NCBI RefSeq assembly: GCF_000717025.1
Contig: NZ_JNXG01000008.1
Span: forward strand, 62,001-126,000
Direction of reading: 5' to 3'
DNA length: 64,000 bases
DNA from: Streptomyces atroolivaceus
Lineage (GTDB): Bacteria; Actinomycetota; Actinomycetes; Streptomycetales; Streptomycetaceae
Shown one piece after another: positions 8,476-17,485 of the stretch. How positions within the stretch are numbered: the stretch's first letter is position 1; each line of letters begins with the position of its first letter. The position numbers and the translations under genes were made by a program. A model generated the notes under the pieces. That model was not told the origin of the DNA. It worked only from the letters and a program-made list of their open reading frames with translations, and searched no databases.

Positions 8476-11400
8476 GTGAGTGACGACGTCGCGTATCTCC
8501 GTTTCCCGCACCTCCACAAGGACTTGCTCTGCTTCGCGGCGGAGGACGACCTCTGGGTCGCCCCTCTCGCCCCGGAGGGGCAGCGGCCCGGCCGGGCGTG
8601 GCGGCTGACTGTCGACCGGACCAGGGTCGGTCATCCGCGCTTCTCGCCCGACGGACGCCGTATCGCCTACACGACCTGGCGCACGCTCGACCCGGAGATC
8701 CACCTCGCCCCCGTCGACGGCGGGCCCGCCCGCAGACTCACCTACTGGGGTTCGACCGACGCCCGGGTCTGCGGCTGGAGTCCCGACCCCGGGGACTCGT
8801 CCCAGATCCTCGCCGTGTCCTCCCACAACCAGCCGTTCTCGTACTTCTCCTGGGCGTACAGCGTCCCCACCGACGGCAGCCCCGGCGGCAAGCTTCCCTG
8901 GGGGCCGGTGTCCGACATCGCGGTCGCCGACATCGACGGCACCCGGCGCACCCTGCTCCTCACCGGAAAGCCGCCGCACGAGCCGGCGGCCTGGAAGCGG
9001 TACCGGGGCGGCGCCACGGGCCGGCTGTGGCTGCACGGCGAACGGCTGCTGCCGGACATCGGCGGGCACCTGGAGGCGCCGATGTTCGTCGGGCGCCGGA
9101 TCGCCTTCCTCTCCGACCACGAGGGCGTCGGCAATCTCTACTCCTGCCTGATGGACGGCAGCGACCTGCGGCGGCACACGGACCACGACGCGTTCTACGC
9201 ACGGCACGCCTCCAGCGACGGCAGCAGGGTCGTCTACCAGTGCGGCGGCGACCTGTGGCTGGTCGAGGATCTGGAGTCGCCGGACGCGCTGCCCCGGAAG
9301 CTGGAGGTGCGGCTCGGAGGACCACGGACGGGCCGGCGTACGTACCAGGTACCGGCGTCCAGCCATGTCGACTCGCTGTCCGTCGACGAGACGGGCCGGG
9401 CGAGCGCCGTCTCCGTACGCGGCAGCCTGTACTGGCTCACCCACCGCGACGGCCCCGCCCGCACGATCGCCGACACCCCGGGGGTGCGGGTCCGGCTGCC
9501 GTTGATGCTCGGCAGCAGCGGTCAGGTCGCGTACGTCACGGACGCGGAGGGTGAGGACGCCGTCGAGATCGCCCACCTCCCCAGGGCCAGCGGCGACCGA
9601 CCGCCCCGCAGGCTGGCCGCCGGACAGCTGGGCAGGGTCCACGAGCTCATCTCCGACCCGGAGGGCGAGCGGCTGGCCATCGCGTCGAACGACGGCCGGC
9701 TGCTGCTGCTGGACACGAGGGAGGAGCCGGTGGACCTGGGCGAGGGCTCCCTCGAGGAGGACGGCACGGAGCCCGCCGAGGCCGTGGCCCCGCCGAGGAC
9801 CGTCGCCCCGCTGGACGTCCTCGCCCCGCCGGAAACCCCCGGCGTCGGGGCCGGGAGCTCCGGGGCCGAGGCCACCGGAACGGGCCTCACCGAACTCATC
9901 CGCTCGCTGAACGGCCCGGTGCGCGATCTGGCCTTCTCCCCGGACGGTCACTGGCTGACCTGGTCGCACCCCGGTGTCGGCCGGGCGCTGCGGCAGATCA
10001 AGCTGGCCCGGATCACCGGCCCCGGCGCCCCGGTGACAGTCGATGTCACCAACGGCCGCTTCGAGGACGAGAACCCCGTCTTCACGGGCGACGGCCGCTA
10101 TCTCGCCTTCCTCTCCTGGCGAGGGTTCGACCCGGTGTACGACGTCCACACCGGCGACCTCTCCTTCCCGCTGGGCTGCCGCCCGTACCTGGTCCCCCTC
10201 TCCTCGGCCACGCCCTCCCCCTTCGCCCTGCTCCCGGACGGCAGGCCCGCGGCGGGCGGCCTCGACCCGGTCGACATCCCCGAGGGCCCCGTCGAGGGGT
10301 CGACGGTCATGGTGGAGTTCGAGGGGCTGGAGAACAGGGTGACCCCGTTCCCGGTCTCCGCGTCGAAGTACTCGGGACTCCAGCCCGTCAGCGGCGGTGG
10401 CCTCGTCTGGCTGCGCTGGCCGATCTCCGGCGCACTGGGGGAGACGTTCGCGAATCCGGCGGACATGTCGGGCCGCCCCACCCTGGAGCACTTCAACATC
10501 GCCAAGGCCCGCAGGACCGAACTGGTCGGCCACCTCGACTGGTTCGCGGTCAGCGGTGACGCGACCCGGCTGGTCGTCATGGACGACGGCGAGCTGCGCG
10601 CCGTACCGTCCAACGAGCCCGGCGACAACGACACGACCGTCTTCCTCGACCTGCGCCGCATCCTGCACGACGTCGACCCGGCAGCCGAGTGGCGGCAGGC
10701 GTACGGGGAGGCGGGGCGCATCATCCGGTCCTACTTCTGGGAACCGGACATGTGCGGCATCGACTGGGACGGCGTACTGGAGCAGTACCGTCCGCTGGTC
10801 GAACGCGTCGCGTCCCCCGACGAGTTCGCCGATCTCCTGCGCGAGGTCCTCGGCGAGCTGGGCACCTCCCACGCGTACGTCTCGCCCGCCCGCCGCAACG
10901 AGGGCCCGCCGCACTACCAGCGGGCCATCGGGCTGCTGGGCGCCAACCTCGTCTGCCGGGACGGCGACTGGACGGTCCAGCGCATCCTGCCCGGCGAGTC
11001 ATCCGACTCCAAGGCCCGCTCGCCGCTCGCAGGTACGGGCATCCGGGAGGGAGCCGTCCTCACCCACGTGGACGGCCGGCCGGTCGACCCGGTGGCAGGG
11101 CCGTACCCGCTGCTGACGGCGGCGGGCGGCACCACGGTGGAGCTGACGTTCCGCCCGGCCGGGGGTGAGTGCGGCGGCCGGTCCCGGCGCATCGCGATCG
11201 TCCCCCTGATCGACGAACGTCCGCTGCGCTACCAGGACTGGGTGGCCAAACGCCGCGAGGTCGTACGGGAGTTGAGCCACGGCAAATGCGGGTATCTGCA
11301 CATCCCCGACATGGGCGGCTCCGGCTGGGCACAGTTCAACCGTGACCTGCGGCTGGAGGTGTCGCGCCCCGCGCTGATCGTGGACGTACGGGGCAACGCG

Positions 11401-11907
11401 GGCGGCCACATCAGCGAACTGGTCGTCGAGAAGCTCACCCGCACGATCCTCGGCTGGGACCTCACCCGCAACGCCCAGGCGGTCTCCTACGCGTCCAACG
11501 CGCCCCGGGGGCCGGTCGTGGCCCTCGCCGACGAGGCCACGTCCTCCGACGGGGACATGATCACGGCCGCGTTCCGGCTGCTGGGACTGGGGCCGGTGGT
11601 GGGCCAGCGCACGTGGGGCGGCGTCGTCGGGATGACCGGGCGCCACCGGCTCGGCGACGGCACGGTGATCACGGTGCCGATGAACGCGGCCTGGTTCGAC
11701 ACGTACGGCTGGTCCGTCGAGAACCACGGCGTCGAGCCCGACCTGGAGGCACTGCGCACACCGCTGGACTGGGCGGAGGGCCGCCACGCGGTGCTGGACG
11801 ACGCGGTCAGGGTGGCCCTGGACCTCCTCGCCGCCCACCCCGCGGCCACACCCCCGACCTACGACACGGCCCCGGACCTGCGCAGGCCCCCACTCCCCCC
11901 GAGGTGA
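8476..11907 (+). CDS. Tricorn protease homolog (S41 family)
   Basis: Large cytoplasmic peptidase of about 1143 residues, related to archaeal Tricorn, which trims peptides released by the proteasome. Streptomyces has a proteasome, so the same role is plausible. The N-terminal ~680 residues hold WD40/PD40-like beta-propeller repeats (LRFPHLHKDLLCFAAEDDLW at the start, then many SPDG blades). A C1 domain follows with the catalytic His near 799 (LGTSHAYV), then a PDZ domain (GAVLTHVDGRPVDPVAGPY). The S41 core has the nucleophile Ser near 1024 in ATSSDGDM. The start is GTG, chosen from family similarity; a GGAAAG lies 9 bp upstream, while in-frame upstream codons look non-coding. Confidence 0.93.
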   Translation: MSDDVAYLRFPHLHKDLLCFAAEDDLWVAPLAPEGQRPGRAWRLTVDRTRVGHPRFSPDGRRIAYTTWRTLDPEIHLAPVDGGPARRLTYWGSTDARVCGWSPDPGDSSQILAVSSHNQPFSYFSWAYSVPTDGSPGGKLPWGPVSDIAVADIDGTRRTLLLTGKPPHEPAAWKRYRGGATGRLWLHGERLLPDIGGHLEAPMFVGRRIAFLSDHEGVGNLYSCLMDGSDLRRHTDHDAFYARHASSDGSRVVYQCGGDLWLVEDLESPDALPRKLEVRLGGPRTGRRTYQVPASSHVDSLSVDETGRASAVSVRGSLYWLTHRDGPARTIADTPGVRVRLPLMLGSSGQVAYVTDAEGEDAVEIAHLPRASGDRPPRRLAAGQLGRVHELISDPEGERLAIASNDGRLLLLDTREEPVDLGEGSLEEDGTEPAEAVAPPRTVAPLDVLAPPETPGVGAGSSGAEATGTGLTELIRSLNGPVRDLAFSPDGHWLTWSHPGVGRALRQIKLARITGPGAPVTVDVTNGRFEDENPVFTGDGRYLAFLSWRGFDPVYDVHTGDLSFPLGCRPYLVPLSSATPSPFALLPDGRPAAGGLDPVDIPEGPVEGSTVMVEFEGLENRVTPFPVSASKYSGLQPVSGGGLVWLRWPISGALGETFANPADMSGRPTLEHFNIAKARRTELVGHLDWFAVSGDATRLVVMDDGELRAVPSNEPGDNDTTVFLDLRRILHDVDPAAEWRQAYGEAGRIIRSYFWEPDMCGIDWDGVLEQYRPLVERVASPDEFADLLREVLGELGTSHAYVSPARRNEGPPHYQRAIGLLGANLVCRDGDWTVQRILPGESSDSKARSPLAGTGIREGAVLTHVDGRPVDPVAGPYPLLTAAGGTTVELTFRPAGGECGGRSRRIAIVPLIDERPLRYQDWVAKRREVVRELSHGKCGYLHIPDMGGSGWAQFNRDLRLEVSRPALIVDVRGNAGGHISELVVEKLTRTILGWDLTRNAQAVSYASNAPRGPVVALADEATSSDGDMITAAFRLLGLGPVVGQRTWGGVVGMTGRHRLGDGTVITVPMNAAWFDTYGWSVENHGVEPDLEALRTPLDWAEGRHAVLDDAVRVALDLLAAHPAATPPTYDTAPDLRRPPLPPR

Positions 11908-12008
11908 TCCACCGCTCGCCATGAGCGGTGGTCCGGGCAGTGCCCCGGCGCGGGACCGCACCACACCCCCCACCCGCACACCACGCACCCGCACACCACG
12001 CACGAGAA

Positions 12009-12038
12009 GGGGCGTACCCGGAAGTCCGGGTACGCCCC
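12009..12038. terminator. Bidirectional terminator
   Basis: A perfect 14-bp stem (GGGGCGTACCCGGA and its complement) with a 2-base loop lies between the converging Tricorn and CsbD-like genes and can serve both. Just before it is a C-rich, imperfect repeat of CCCGCACACCACGCA. Confidence 0.8.
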
Positions 12039-12068
12039 AACAGACCGCAGACGCTGGCGCGTCGGCCG

Positions 12069-12278
12069 TCAGCGCTCGAAACGCTCACGCGTCTGGTCCG
12101 CCGCGTCCTGCGCCCGGTCCCGCGCGCCGGGCCGACGGCCCTGCGTCTGGTCCGAGGCGCGGTCCGAGCGGTCGGAGGAACGCTCACGCGCCTCGTCGCG
12201 CTTGCCGCCGGCCTTCTGCTGCTTGGCCTGGTCGGCGAGCTCCTGCGCCTTGTCCTTGAACTGGTCTGCGATACCCAT
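12069..12278 (-). CDS. Small hydrophilic CsbD-like stress protein
   Basis: Highly charged protein of 69 residues, without Cys or hydrophobic segments. MGIADQFKDKAQELADQAKQ starts an amphipathic helix, and the rest is a Lys/Arg/Glu/Gln-rich low-complexity tail ending in DQTRERFER. This recalls the CsbD-like/general-stress hydrophilin proteins common in Streptomyces, but the family call rests on composition. AGGAG stands 8 bp before ATG. It is a single-gene unit with its own terminator. Confidence 0.75.
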   Translation of the reverse strand: MGIADQFKDKAQELADQAKQQKAGGKRDEARERSSDRSDRASDQTQGRRPGARDRAQDAADQTRERFER

Positions 12279-12364
12279 GCTGTTCACTCCTATGTGGGTG
12301 CGTGGGGTTGGCCCCGGTGGGACCTCGATCAGACTTACACACCCGGACATTCATCGCATTTCGA

Positions 12365-13249
12365 TCATCCGCGCCGGACTCGCGCCTGCTGGTCAGCCTC
12401 GCCGCCGGCCCCCACCAGCCCCTTGCTCACGCCGTCGAGCCGAGACCCGAACCGCTTCATCTCGCGCTGCCCGACGGTCCCTATCACCGCCGGCAGGTAC
12501 CCCCGGATCGACTGCATCCCGCGCAGCCACCACTGGGCGTACACGTGCGGGGAGCGCCGTTCGATCCCCGCCACGATCCGGTCGACCGCCGGACCCAGAG
12601 GGTAGGTGCGGTTCGTCGGCCACGGCAGCCGCTGCCTCAACTCCCGCATGACGTCGTCCTCGTCGGCACCGCGCACCATGTCCGTGTCGGTCCAGGACAG
12701 GTAACCGACGCCGACCTTCACGCCCCGGTAACCCACCTCGCCGCGCAGGCAGTGCGCGAACGCCTCCACACCCGACTTGGACGCGCAGTACGCGCTCATC
12801 ATCGGCGCGGGCGTGATCGCGGCCAGCGACGCTATCTGGAGGAAGTAACCGCGGCTCTCCATCAGCACCGGCAGGAACGCCCGCGCCGTCACCGCGCCGC
12901 CTATCAGGTTCACCTCGATGACCCGCCGCCACGCCTCCGGGTCGGAGTCCACGAGCGGGCCGCCGGTGGCGACGCCCGCGTTCGCCACGACGACGTCGAT
13001 CTTGCCGAAGCGCGCCTTGACCTCCTGGGCGACCCGGCTCATCGCCTCGTGGTCGGTGACGTCCGCGTGCCAGTGGTCGCTGTCCGAATGCAGCCGTTCC
13101 GAGACCTTCTTCAGCTCGTCCGGCTCCAGGCCGACCAGCGCCAGTGTGGCGCCCCGCGCCGAGAGCTTCCGGGCCAGCAGCTCGCCCACTCCGCGCGCCG
13201 CGCCCGTGACGACGACAACCTGTCCTTCGAGACTCCGCCTGCCGCTCAT
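12365..13249 (-). CDS. SDR family oxidoreductase
   Basis: Short-chain dehydrogenase of 294 residues, last gene of the monooxygenase/hydrolase/SDR operon. The cofactor motif is TGAARGVG near residues 15-22, NAG lies in VVVANAGVATGG, and the catalytic tetrad includes Ser in LQIASLAAITPA and Tyr/Lys in YCASKSGVEAF. The C-terminus is longer than in a minimal SDR and has a basic segment (GQREMKRFGSRLDG), as in membrane-associated SDRs that act on lipids or steroids. The ATG overlaps the stop of the hydrolase gene by 4 bp. Confidence 0.92.
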   Translation of the reverse strand: MSGRRSLEGQVVVVTGAARGVGELLARKLSARGATLALVGLEPDELKKVSERLHSDSDHWHADVTDHEAMSRVAQEVKARFGKIDVVVANAGVATGGPLVDSDPEAWRRVIEVNLIGGAVTARAFLPVLMESRGYFLQIASLAAITPAPMMSAYCASKSGVEAFAHCLRGEVGYRGVKVGVGYLSWTDTDMVRGADEDDVMRELRQRLPWPTNRTYPLGPAVDRIVAGIERRSPHVYAQWWLRGMQSIRGYLPAVIGTVGQREMKRFGSRLDGVSKGLVGAGGEADQQARVRRG

Positions 13250-14202
13250 GCGATCTCCTCCTCGCGCACGGCTGCCGCCGTGCTGCCCGCACCATCCACA
13301 GTGACGTACAAGGCCACCAGCTCGCGGAGCTTCGCCGTGACCACCTCGGGCGCCTCGACCGGGGTCATGTGACCCATACCCGCCAGCTCGGTGAGCCCGA
13401 GACTGTTCGGCAGCGCCGCCTCGACGGCCCTCGCGTGCACGGGCGGCGTCAGCCGGTCCTCCGTACCCGCGATCACCGCGGTCGGCAGCCGCAGCTCCCG
13501 TAGACGCGCCTCGAGGTCGAGCTCCGCCAGCACGTGCCCCCAGGCGACACGTGCGCCGCGCGGACACGCATGGACGATCCTGGCACAGGCATCCACCCGG
13601 TCCGGGGCGGAACCGCGCCCCATCGTGGCGTACTTGAGGATGGCCCTCGACACCGCGTTGACGGGACCGAGCGGCGCACGCGCGCCGAGGACCGCCGCGG
13701 TCATCCGCGTGCGGAAGGCGCCGGCCCTCAGCGGCAGCACCAGCGACTCCGCCGTCAGACGCGAGCTGCCTGTGCTGCACAGCAGCACGGCCGCCCCGTG
13801 CTCCCGCACGGCGTCGCGGCCGGCCGCCGCCATCAGCGTCATCCCGCCCATCGAGTGCCCGCCGAGCACCGCCTTCTGCCCCGGCGCGAGTGTGGCCTTC
13901 AGTACCGCTTCGAGGTCGTCGGCCAGCGCACGCGTGCTGTATCCGTCAGGTCCGGCCTCGGGCGTACGGCCGTGACCCCGCTGGTCGTAGACGACGACCC
14001 GGTGGTCCACGGCCAGGTCCCGCACCTGCGCGTCCCAGAAGCGGGTGTTGCAGGTCCAGCCGTGGGCCAGGACCACGGCCGGCGCGCCCTCGGGGCCGTG
14101 CAGTTCGACATGGAGGCGCGAGCCGTCGGCGGAGACGACGCTCAGCTCACGCACGGGCACGGGCACGGGCGGGGTGTTCGCGAGGTGCGTCAGCCGGCTC
14201 AT
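13246..14202 (-). CDS. Alpha/beta fold hydrolase
   Basis: Hydrolase of 318 residues, probably cytoplasmic. The oxyanion-hole motif is LAHGWTCNTRFWD, the nucleophile elbow is GGHSMGGMT (Ser near 117), the acid is likely Asp in AGTEDRLTPP, and the catalytic His lies in GMGHMTPVEAPEVV. It sits between a flavin monooxygenase and an SDR with 4-bp overlaps on both sides. Within such an operon it could open an ester made by Baeyer-Villiger oxidation, but that is inferred from context only. Confidence 0.92.
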   Translation of the reverse strand: MSRLTHLANTPPVPVPVRELSVVSADGSRLHVELHGPEGAPAVVLAHGWTCNTRFWDAQVRDLAVDHRVVVYDQRGHGRTPEAGPDGYSTRALADDLEAVLKATLAPGQKAVLGGHSMGGMTLMAAAGRDAVREHGAAVLLCSTGSSRLTAESLVLPLRAGAFRTRMTAAVLGARAPLGPVNAVSRAILKYATMGRGSAPDRVDACARIVHACPRGARVAWGHVLAELDLEARLRELRLPTAVIAGTEDRLTPPVHARAVEAALPNSLGLTELAGMGHMTPVEAPEVVTAKLRELVALYVTVDGAGSTAAAVREEEIA

Positions 14203-15719
14203 CGTGCGGCCTCCTCGGCCACGGCCTGCGCCGCGGACCGGGTGACGGAGGGCCGGACGACGTCGTACTCACCCAGGTCGACCGAGCGTGTGGCCCTCCG
14301 GAATTCGGCCGTGGTGCCCGGCCAGACCGTGGTGTTGCGCCCGTTGTCGTCGAGGTACCAGCTGGTGCAGCCGCCGGTGTTCCAGACGGTCCGCCTCATC
14401 CGGTCCTGGACCCGCCGGTTCCAGGCGCCGACGGCGGCGGGCCGCGCGTCGAGTGCGGCGCGCCCGCCCAGGACGTCCAGCTGGCGCATGTAGTCGGCCA
14501 GGTAGTTCAGCTGGGACTCGATCATGAGGATCATGGAGGAGTTCCCGAGCCCCGTGTTGGGGCCGATGATCGTCATGAAGTTGGGGAAGCCGGCCGCGGT
14601 CGCACCCCGCAGCGCCTGCATCTCGTCCTTCCAGGACTCGGCGAGGGTGATGCCGTCGGCGCCGACGACGCGGGTGGCGATCGGCATGTCCGTCACGTGG
14701 AAGCCGGTGCCGAGGATGATCACGTCGGCCTCGGTCTCCGTACCGTCCGACCCGACCAGGGTGGAACCCCGCACCTCGGAGAGGCCGGAGGTGATCACGT
14801 CCACGTTGGGCTGCGCGAGCGCCGGGTAGTAGGCGTTGGAGAGCAGGATGCGCTTGCAGCCGATGCGGTACGAGGGGGTCAGCTTGGCCCGCAGCGCGGG
14901 GTCCTTGATCGCCCGTGCCATGTTCGACTTGGCTATCGTCTCGACGAGGCCGAGCTGGTTGGGGTGCTTCGTGAAGGCGCCCACCTGCAACTCCCGGATG
15001 CCCCACAGGAGTCCGCGACGCGCGGTGGCCGTGAAGGGAAGCGCGCGGTGCAGCCACTTCTCGGCGCCGCTGATGGCACGGTCCATGCGCGGCATCACCC
15101 AGGGCGGGGTCCGCTGGAAGAGGGTGAGCCGGCCGGCCTTCGGCTGGATCTCCGGGACGATCTGGATCGCGGAGGCTCCGGTGCCGATCACGGCGACGCG
15201 CTTGCCGCTCAGGTCGTAGTCGTGATCCCACCGGGCGGAGTGGAAGACCTTGCCGGGGAAGTCGGCGAGCCCCGGTATGTCCGGCAGCTTCGGGTCGGAG
15301 AGCGGACCGGTGGCGGACACGACCGTGTCGGCGGTGATCGTGGAGCCGTTCGCCGTCTCGATCACCCAGTGCAGCTCGTCGTTGTCCCAGCGCATGACCG
15401 TGACTTCGTGGTTGAGCCTGATGTGCGGACGCAGCCCGAAGGTGTCGGCCACGTGCTCCAGGTAGGCCCGTATGTGCTCCTGTCCGGAGAAGGTGCGCGG
15501 CCAGTCGGGGTTGGGCGCGAACGAGAAGGAGTACAGGTGGGACGGTACGTCGCAGGCGCAGCCCGGGTAGCTGTTGTCCCGCCACGTGCCGCCCACGGCG
15601 TCGGCGCGTTCGAGGACCAGGAAGTCGGTGATGCCTTCACGGCGGAGCCGGACCGCGGCTCCGAGGCCCCCGAATCCGGATCCGATCACCGCCACTCGTA
15701 CGTGTTCGTGCTGGGCCAT
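14199..15719 (-). CDS. Flavin-containing / Baeyer-Villiger type monooxygenase
   Basis: FAD- and NADPH-dependent monooxygenase of about 506 residues. The FAD-binding motif is GSGFGGLG near residues 11-18, GGTWRDNSYPGCACD follows as in Baeyer-Villiger enzymes, and the NADPH site is GTGASAIQI. The family fingerprint FxGxxxHxxxW is seen as FPGKVFHSARWD. The start has GGGGAGG 7 bp upstream; a longer frame to 15761 has no better signal. First gene of a three-gene coupled operon facing a MerR regulator. Substrates may be ketones or steroid-like compounds; the sequence does not decide. Confidence 0.93.
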   Translation of the reverse strand: MAQHEHVRVAVIGSGFGGLGAAVRLRREGITDFLVLERADAVGGTWRDNSYPGCACDVPSHLYSFSFAPNPDWPRTFSGQEHIRAYLEHVADTFGLRPHIRLNHEVTVMRWDNDELHWVIETANGSTITADTVVSATGPLSDPKLPDIPGLADFPGKVFHSARWDHDYDLSGKRVAVIGTGASAIQIVPEIQPKAGRLTLFQRTPPWVMPRMDRAISGAEKWLHRALPFTATARRGLLWGIRELQVGAFTKHPNQLGLVETIAKSNMARAIKDPALRAKLTPSYRIGCKRILLSNAYYPALAQPNVDVITSGLSEVRGSTLVGSDGTETEADVIILGTGFHVTDMPIATRVVGADGITLAESWKDEMQALRGATAAGFPNFMTIIGPNTGLGNSSMILMIESQLNYLADYMRQLDVLGGRAALDARPAAVGAWNRRVQDRMRRTVWNTGGCTSWYLDDNGRNTTVWPGTTAEFRRATRSVDLGEYDVVRPSVTRSAAQAVAEEAAR

Positions 15720-15752
15720 GCTGCCGCCTCCCCGCGGTACGTGACACGACTC

Positions 15753-15770
15753 TGCCAGCAATCACTGGCA
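15753..15770. promoter_or_regulatory. Inverted repeat, candidate MerR operator
   Basis: TGCCAGCAATCACTGGCA has perfect 6-bp arms around a 6-base centre. It lies 34 bp before the monooxygenase start and 86 bp before merR, where a divergent MerR-type activator or repressor would bind. Assignment is by position. Confidence 0.5.
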
Positions 15771-15855
15771 TTGTTGGGAGGGTAGAACAGCTCCGTACTG
15801 ATGGGTAGGGGTCGGGGCGAGGAAAGTTACCGGCGGTACAACATAGGGTGCGGGT

Positions 15856-16518
15856 GTGGCTGAAGGACGCGAGCACCGTGAGTACCGCATGGAGGAGCTG
15901 GCCGAGGAGGCCGGCATCACCGTGCGCACCCTGCGCTTCTACCGCGAGCGCGGCCTCATCCAGCCGCCCCGCCGCGAGGGGCGCATCGCCTGGTACGACG
16001 ACCATCACCTGGCCCGGCTGCGCACCATCACGGGCCTGCTGGAGCGGGGTCACACCCTCAACGGCATCGCCGACCTCGCCACCACCTTCGACAGCGGCCG
16101 CGATGTCGCCGAGGTACTGGGCCTGGGCGAACCGACCGAGGAGACCCCGGTCCGGCTCACGCCCGAGCAGCTCGCCGACTACTTCCAGGACCAGGCCACG
16201 GCGGAGAACCTCGCCGCCGCCATGGAGCTGGGCTACCTCGGCACAGACGGCGACGAGATCGTCCACATCAGCAGGCGCCTGCTGGACGCGTCGTCCGAAC
16301 TGGTGCGTGCCGGGGTCCCGCTCGACGCCGTGCTCTCCTCGGGCCGCCAGGTCCGCGAGCACGCCGACGCCCTCGCCGACCTCTTCGTACGCGTCCTGCG
16401 CGCCCACACCGCGCAGACCGAGCCGGAGCAACTGCGCACGCTCGCCCAGGCGGTGGTGGACGCCGAACTGTCGATGGCCCTGGACCGCCGGCTACGCGAG
16501 GACGATCAGCAGGCGTAG
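15856..16518 (+). CDS. MerR family transcriptional regulator
   Basis: Regulator of 220 residues starting with GTG. The winged helix is at the N-terminus: YRMEELAEEAGITVRTLRFY, then RERGLIQPPRREGRIAWYDD, followed by the dimerisation helix. The long C-terminal half has no Cys cluster, so it is not a metal sensor and probably binds a small organic ligand. It diverges from the monooxygenase operon and is its likely controller. The last 11 codons and the stop lie inside the first copy of a 38-bp tandem repeat. Confidence 0.92.
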   Translation: MAEGREHREYRMEELAEEAGITVRTLRFYRERGLIQPPRREGRIAWYDDHHLARLRTITGLLERGHTLNGIADLATTFDSGRDVAEVLGLGEPTEETPVRLTPEQLADYFQDQATAENLAAAMELGYLGTDGDEIVHISRRLLDASSELVRAGVPLDAVLSSGRQVREHADALADLFVRVLRAHTAQTEPEQLRTLAQAVVDAELSMALDRRLREDDQQA

Positions 16519-16632
16519 CCGACCGCCGGCCGCGCGAGGACCATCAGCACGCGCAGCCCACCGCCGGCCGCGCGAGGACCATCAGCACGCGCAGCCCACC
16601 GCCGGCTACGCGAGGACGATCAGCGCTCGTAG
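16485..16632. repeat. 38-bp tandem repeat spanning merR and xth 3' ends
   Basis: Four head-to-tail copies begin at 16485, 16523, 16561 and 16599, each starting CCGCCGGC. Copies 2 and 3 are identical; copy 1 encodes the merR C-terminus and stop; copy 4 (34 bp) contains the stop and last codons of xth on the other strand. The array fills the whole gap between the converging genes. There are no variable spacers, so it is not CRISPR. Confidence 0.9.
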
Positions 16633-17435
16633 GTGACCGTCACCGGCGCGTGGTCGCTCCACCGCTCGCCGTGCGTGGCGGCACGCTCGACCCAGGCCTT
16701 CACGGCACGGCCGGCGAGGCCGGGGGTGGCCACCTGGTAGTCGATCCGCCAGCCCGCGTCGTTGTCGAAGGCCCGGCCACGGTAGGACCACCAGGAGTAC
16801 GGCCCCTCCTCCTCCGGATGGAGCGCGCGCACCACGTCCACGTACGCCGCCTCGTCGAAGACCCTGGTCAGCCACTCCCGCTCCTCGGGGAGGAAGCCGG
16901 AGTTCTTCTTGTTGGCCTTCCAGTTCTTGAGGTCGGCCTCACGGTGCGCGATGTTCCAGTCGCCGCACACGACGACCTCGCGCCCCTCGGCCGCCGCCCG
17001 CCCCTTCAGTCCCTGGAGATAGGGAAGGAAGGCCGACATGAAGCGCTCCTTCTCCTCCTGCTTCTCCGTGCCCACCTCGCCTGACGGCAGATAGAGGCTG
17101 GCGACGGTCACGCCCGGGAGATCCACCTCGACGTAACGGCCGGCGGTGTCGAATTCATCACTTCCCGGGACGTCGAACCCACCGAACCCGACCTGGACAC
17201 GCTCCGGCGCGTGCCGCGAGTAGACGGCGACTCCCGCGCGGCCCTTGGCCGCGGCCGGGGCGTACACGACGTGCCAACCCTCCGGCTCACGCAGCTCTTC
17301 GGGAAGCTGCTGCGCTTCGGCGCGGACTTCCTGGAGGCAGATCACATCGGCCTCGGTCTGCCCCAGCCACTCGGCGAAGCCCTTCTTCGCGGCGGCACGG
17401 AGCCCGTTCACGTTCACGGTGGTAACAGTCAGCAT
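16620..17435 (-). CDS. xth: Exodeoxyribonuclease III
   Basis: AP endonuclease/3'-5' exonuclease of base-excision repair, 271 residues, Mg-dependent EEP family. The active-site motifs are all present: NVNGLRAA at residues 8-15, LQEVRA, GDWNIAHREADLKN and the C-terminal WSDHAPV. The start lies 6 bp downstream of a -10-like TACTGT with no ribosome site, so the transcript may be leaderless. It diverges from an acetyltransferase gene over only 50 bp. Its last codons lie in the 38-bp tandem array. Confidence 0.95.
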   Translation of the reverse strand: MLTVTTVNVNGLRAAAKKGFAEWLGQTEADVICLQEVRAEAQQLPEELREPEGWHVVYAPAAAKGRAGVAVYSRHAPERVQVGFGGFDVPGSDEFDTAGRYVEVDLPGVTVASLYLPSGEVGTEKQEEKERFMSAFLPYLQGLKGRAAAEGREVVVCGDWNIAHREADLKNWKANKKNSGFLPEEREWLTRVFDEAAYVDVVRALHPEEEGPYSWWSYRGRAFDNDAGWRIDYQVATPGLAGRAVKAWVERAATHGERWSDHAPVTVTYER

Positions 17436-17485
17436 CCAGGTACAGTACCTACAGGCGGGCAGTGCATACCTGTACCATATGTCGC
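17436..17485. promoter_or_regulatory. 50-bp bidirectional promoter xth/acetyltransferase
   Basis: A 13-bp perfect palindrome AGGTACAGTACCT at 17438-17450 sits next to the xth start, and a related TACCTGTACC lies at 17468 onward. On the minus strand TACTGT is 6 bp before the xth ATG; on the plus strand TACCAT is 7 bp before the acetyltransferase ATG. Both genes could give leaderless transcripts from overlapping promoters. Confidence 0.5.

Noticed and set aside
13890..15785. Long open frame on the plus strand opposite the hydrolase and monooxygenase genes
   Set aside because: Antisense shadow typical of high-GC DNA; Arg/Gly/Asp-rich with no family motif, while the minus-strand genes have complete motifs.
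16485..16632. CRISPR-like array
   Set aside because: The 38-bp units are directly contiguous with no unique spacers and no cas genes are nearby.
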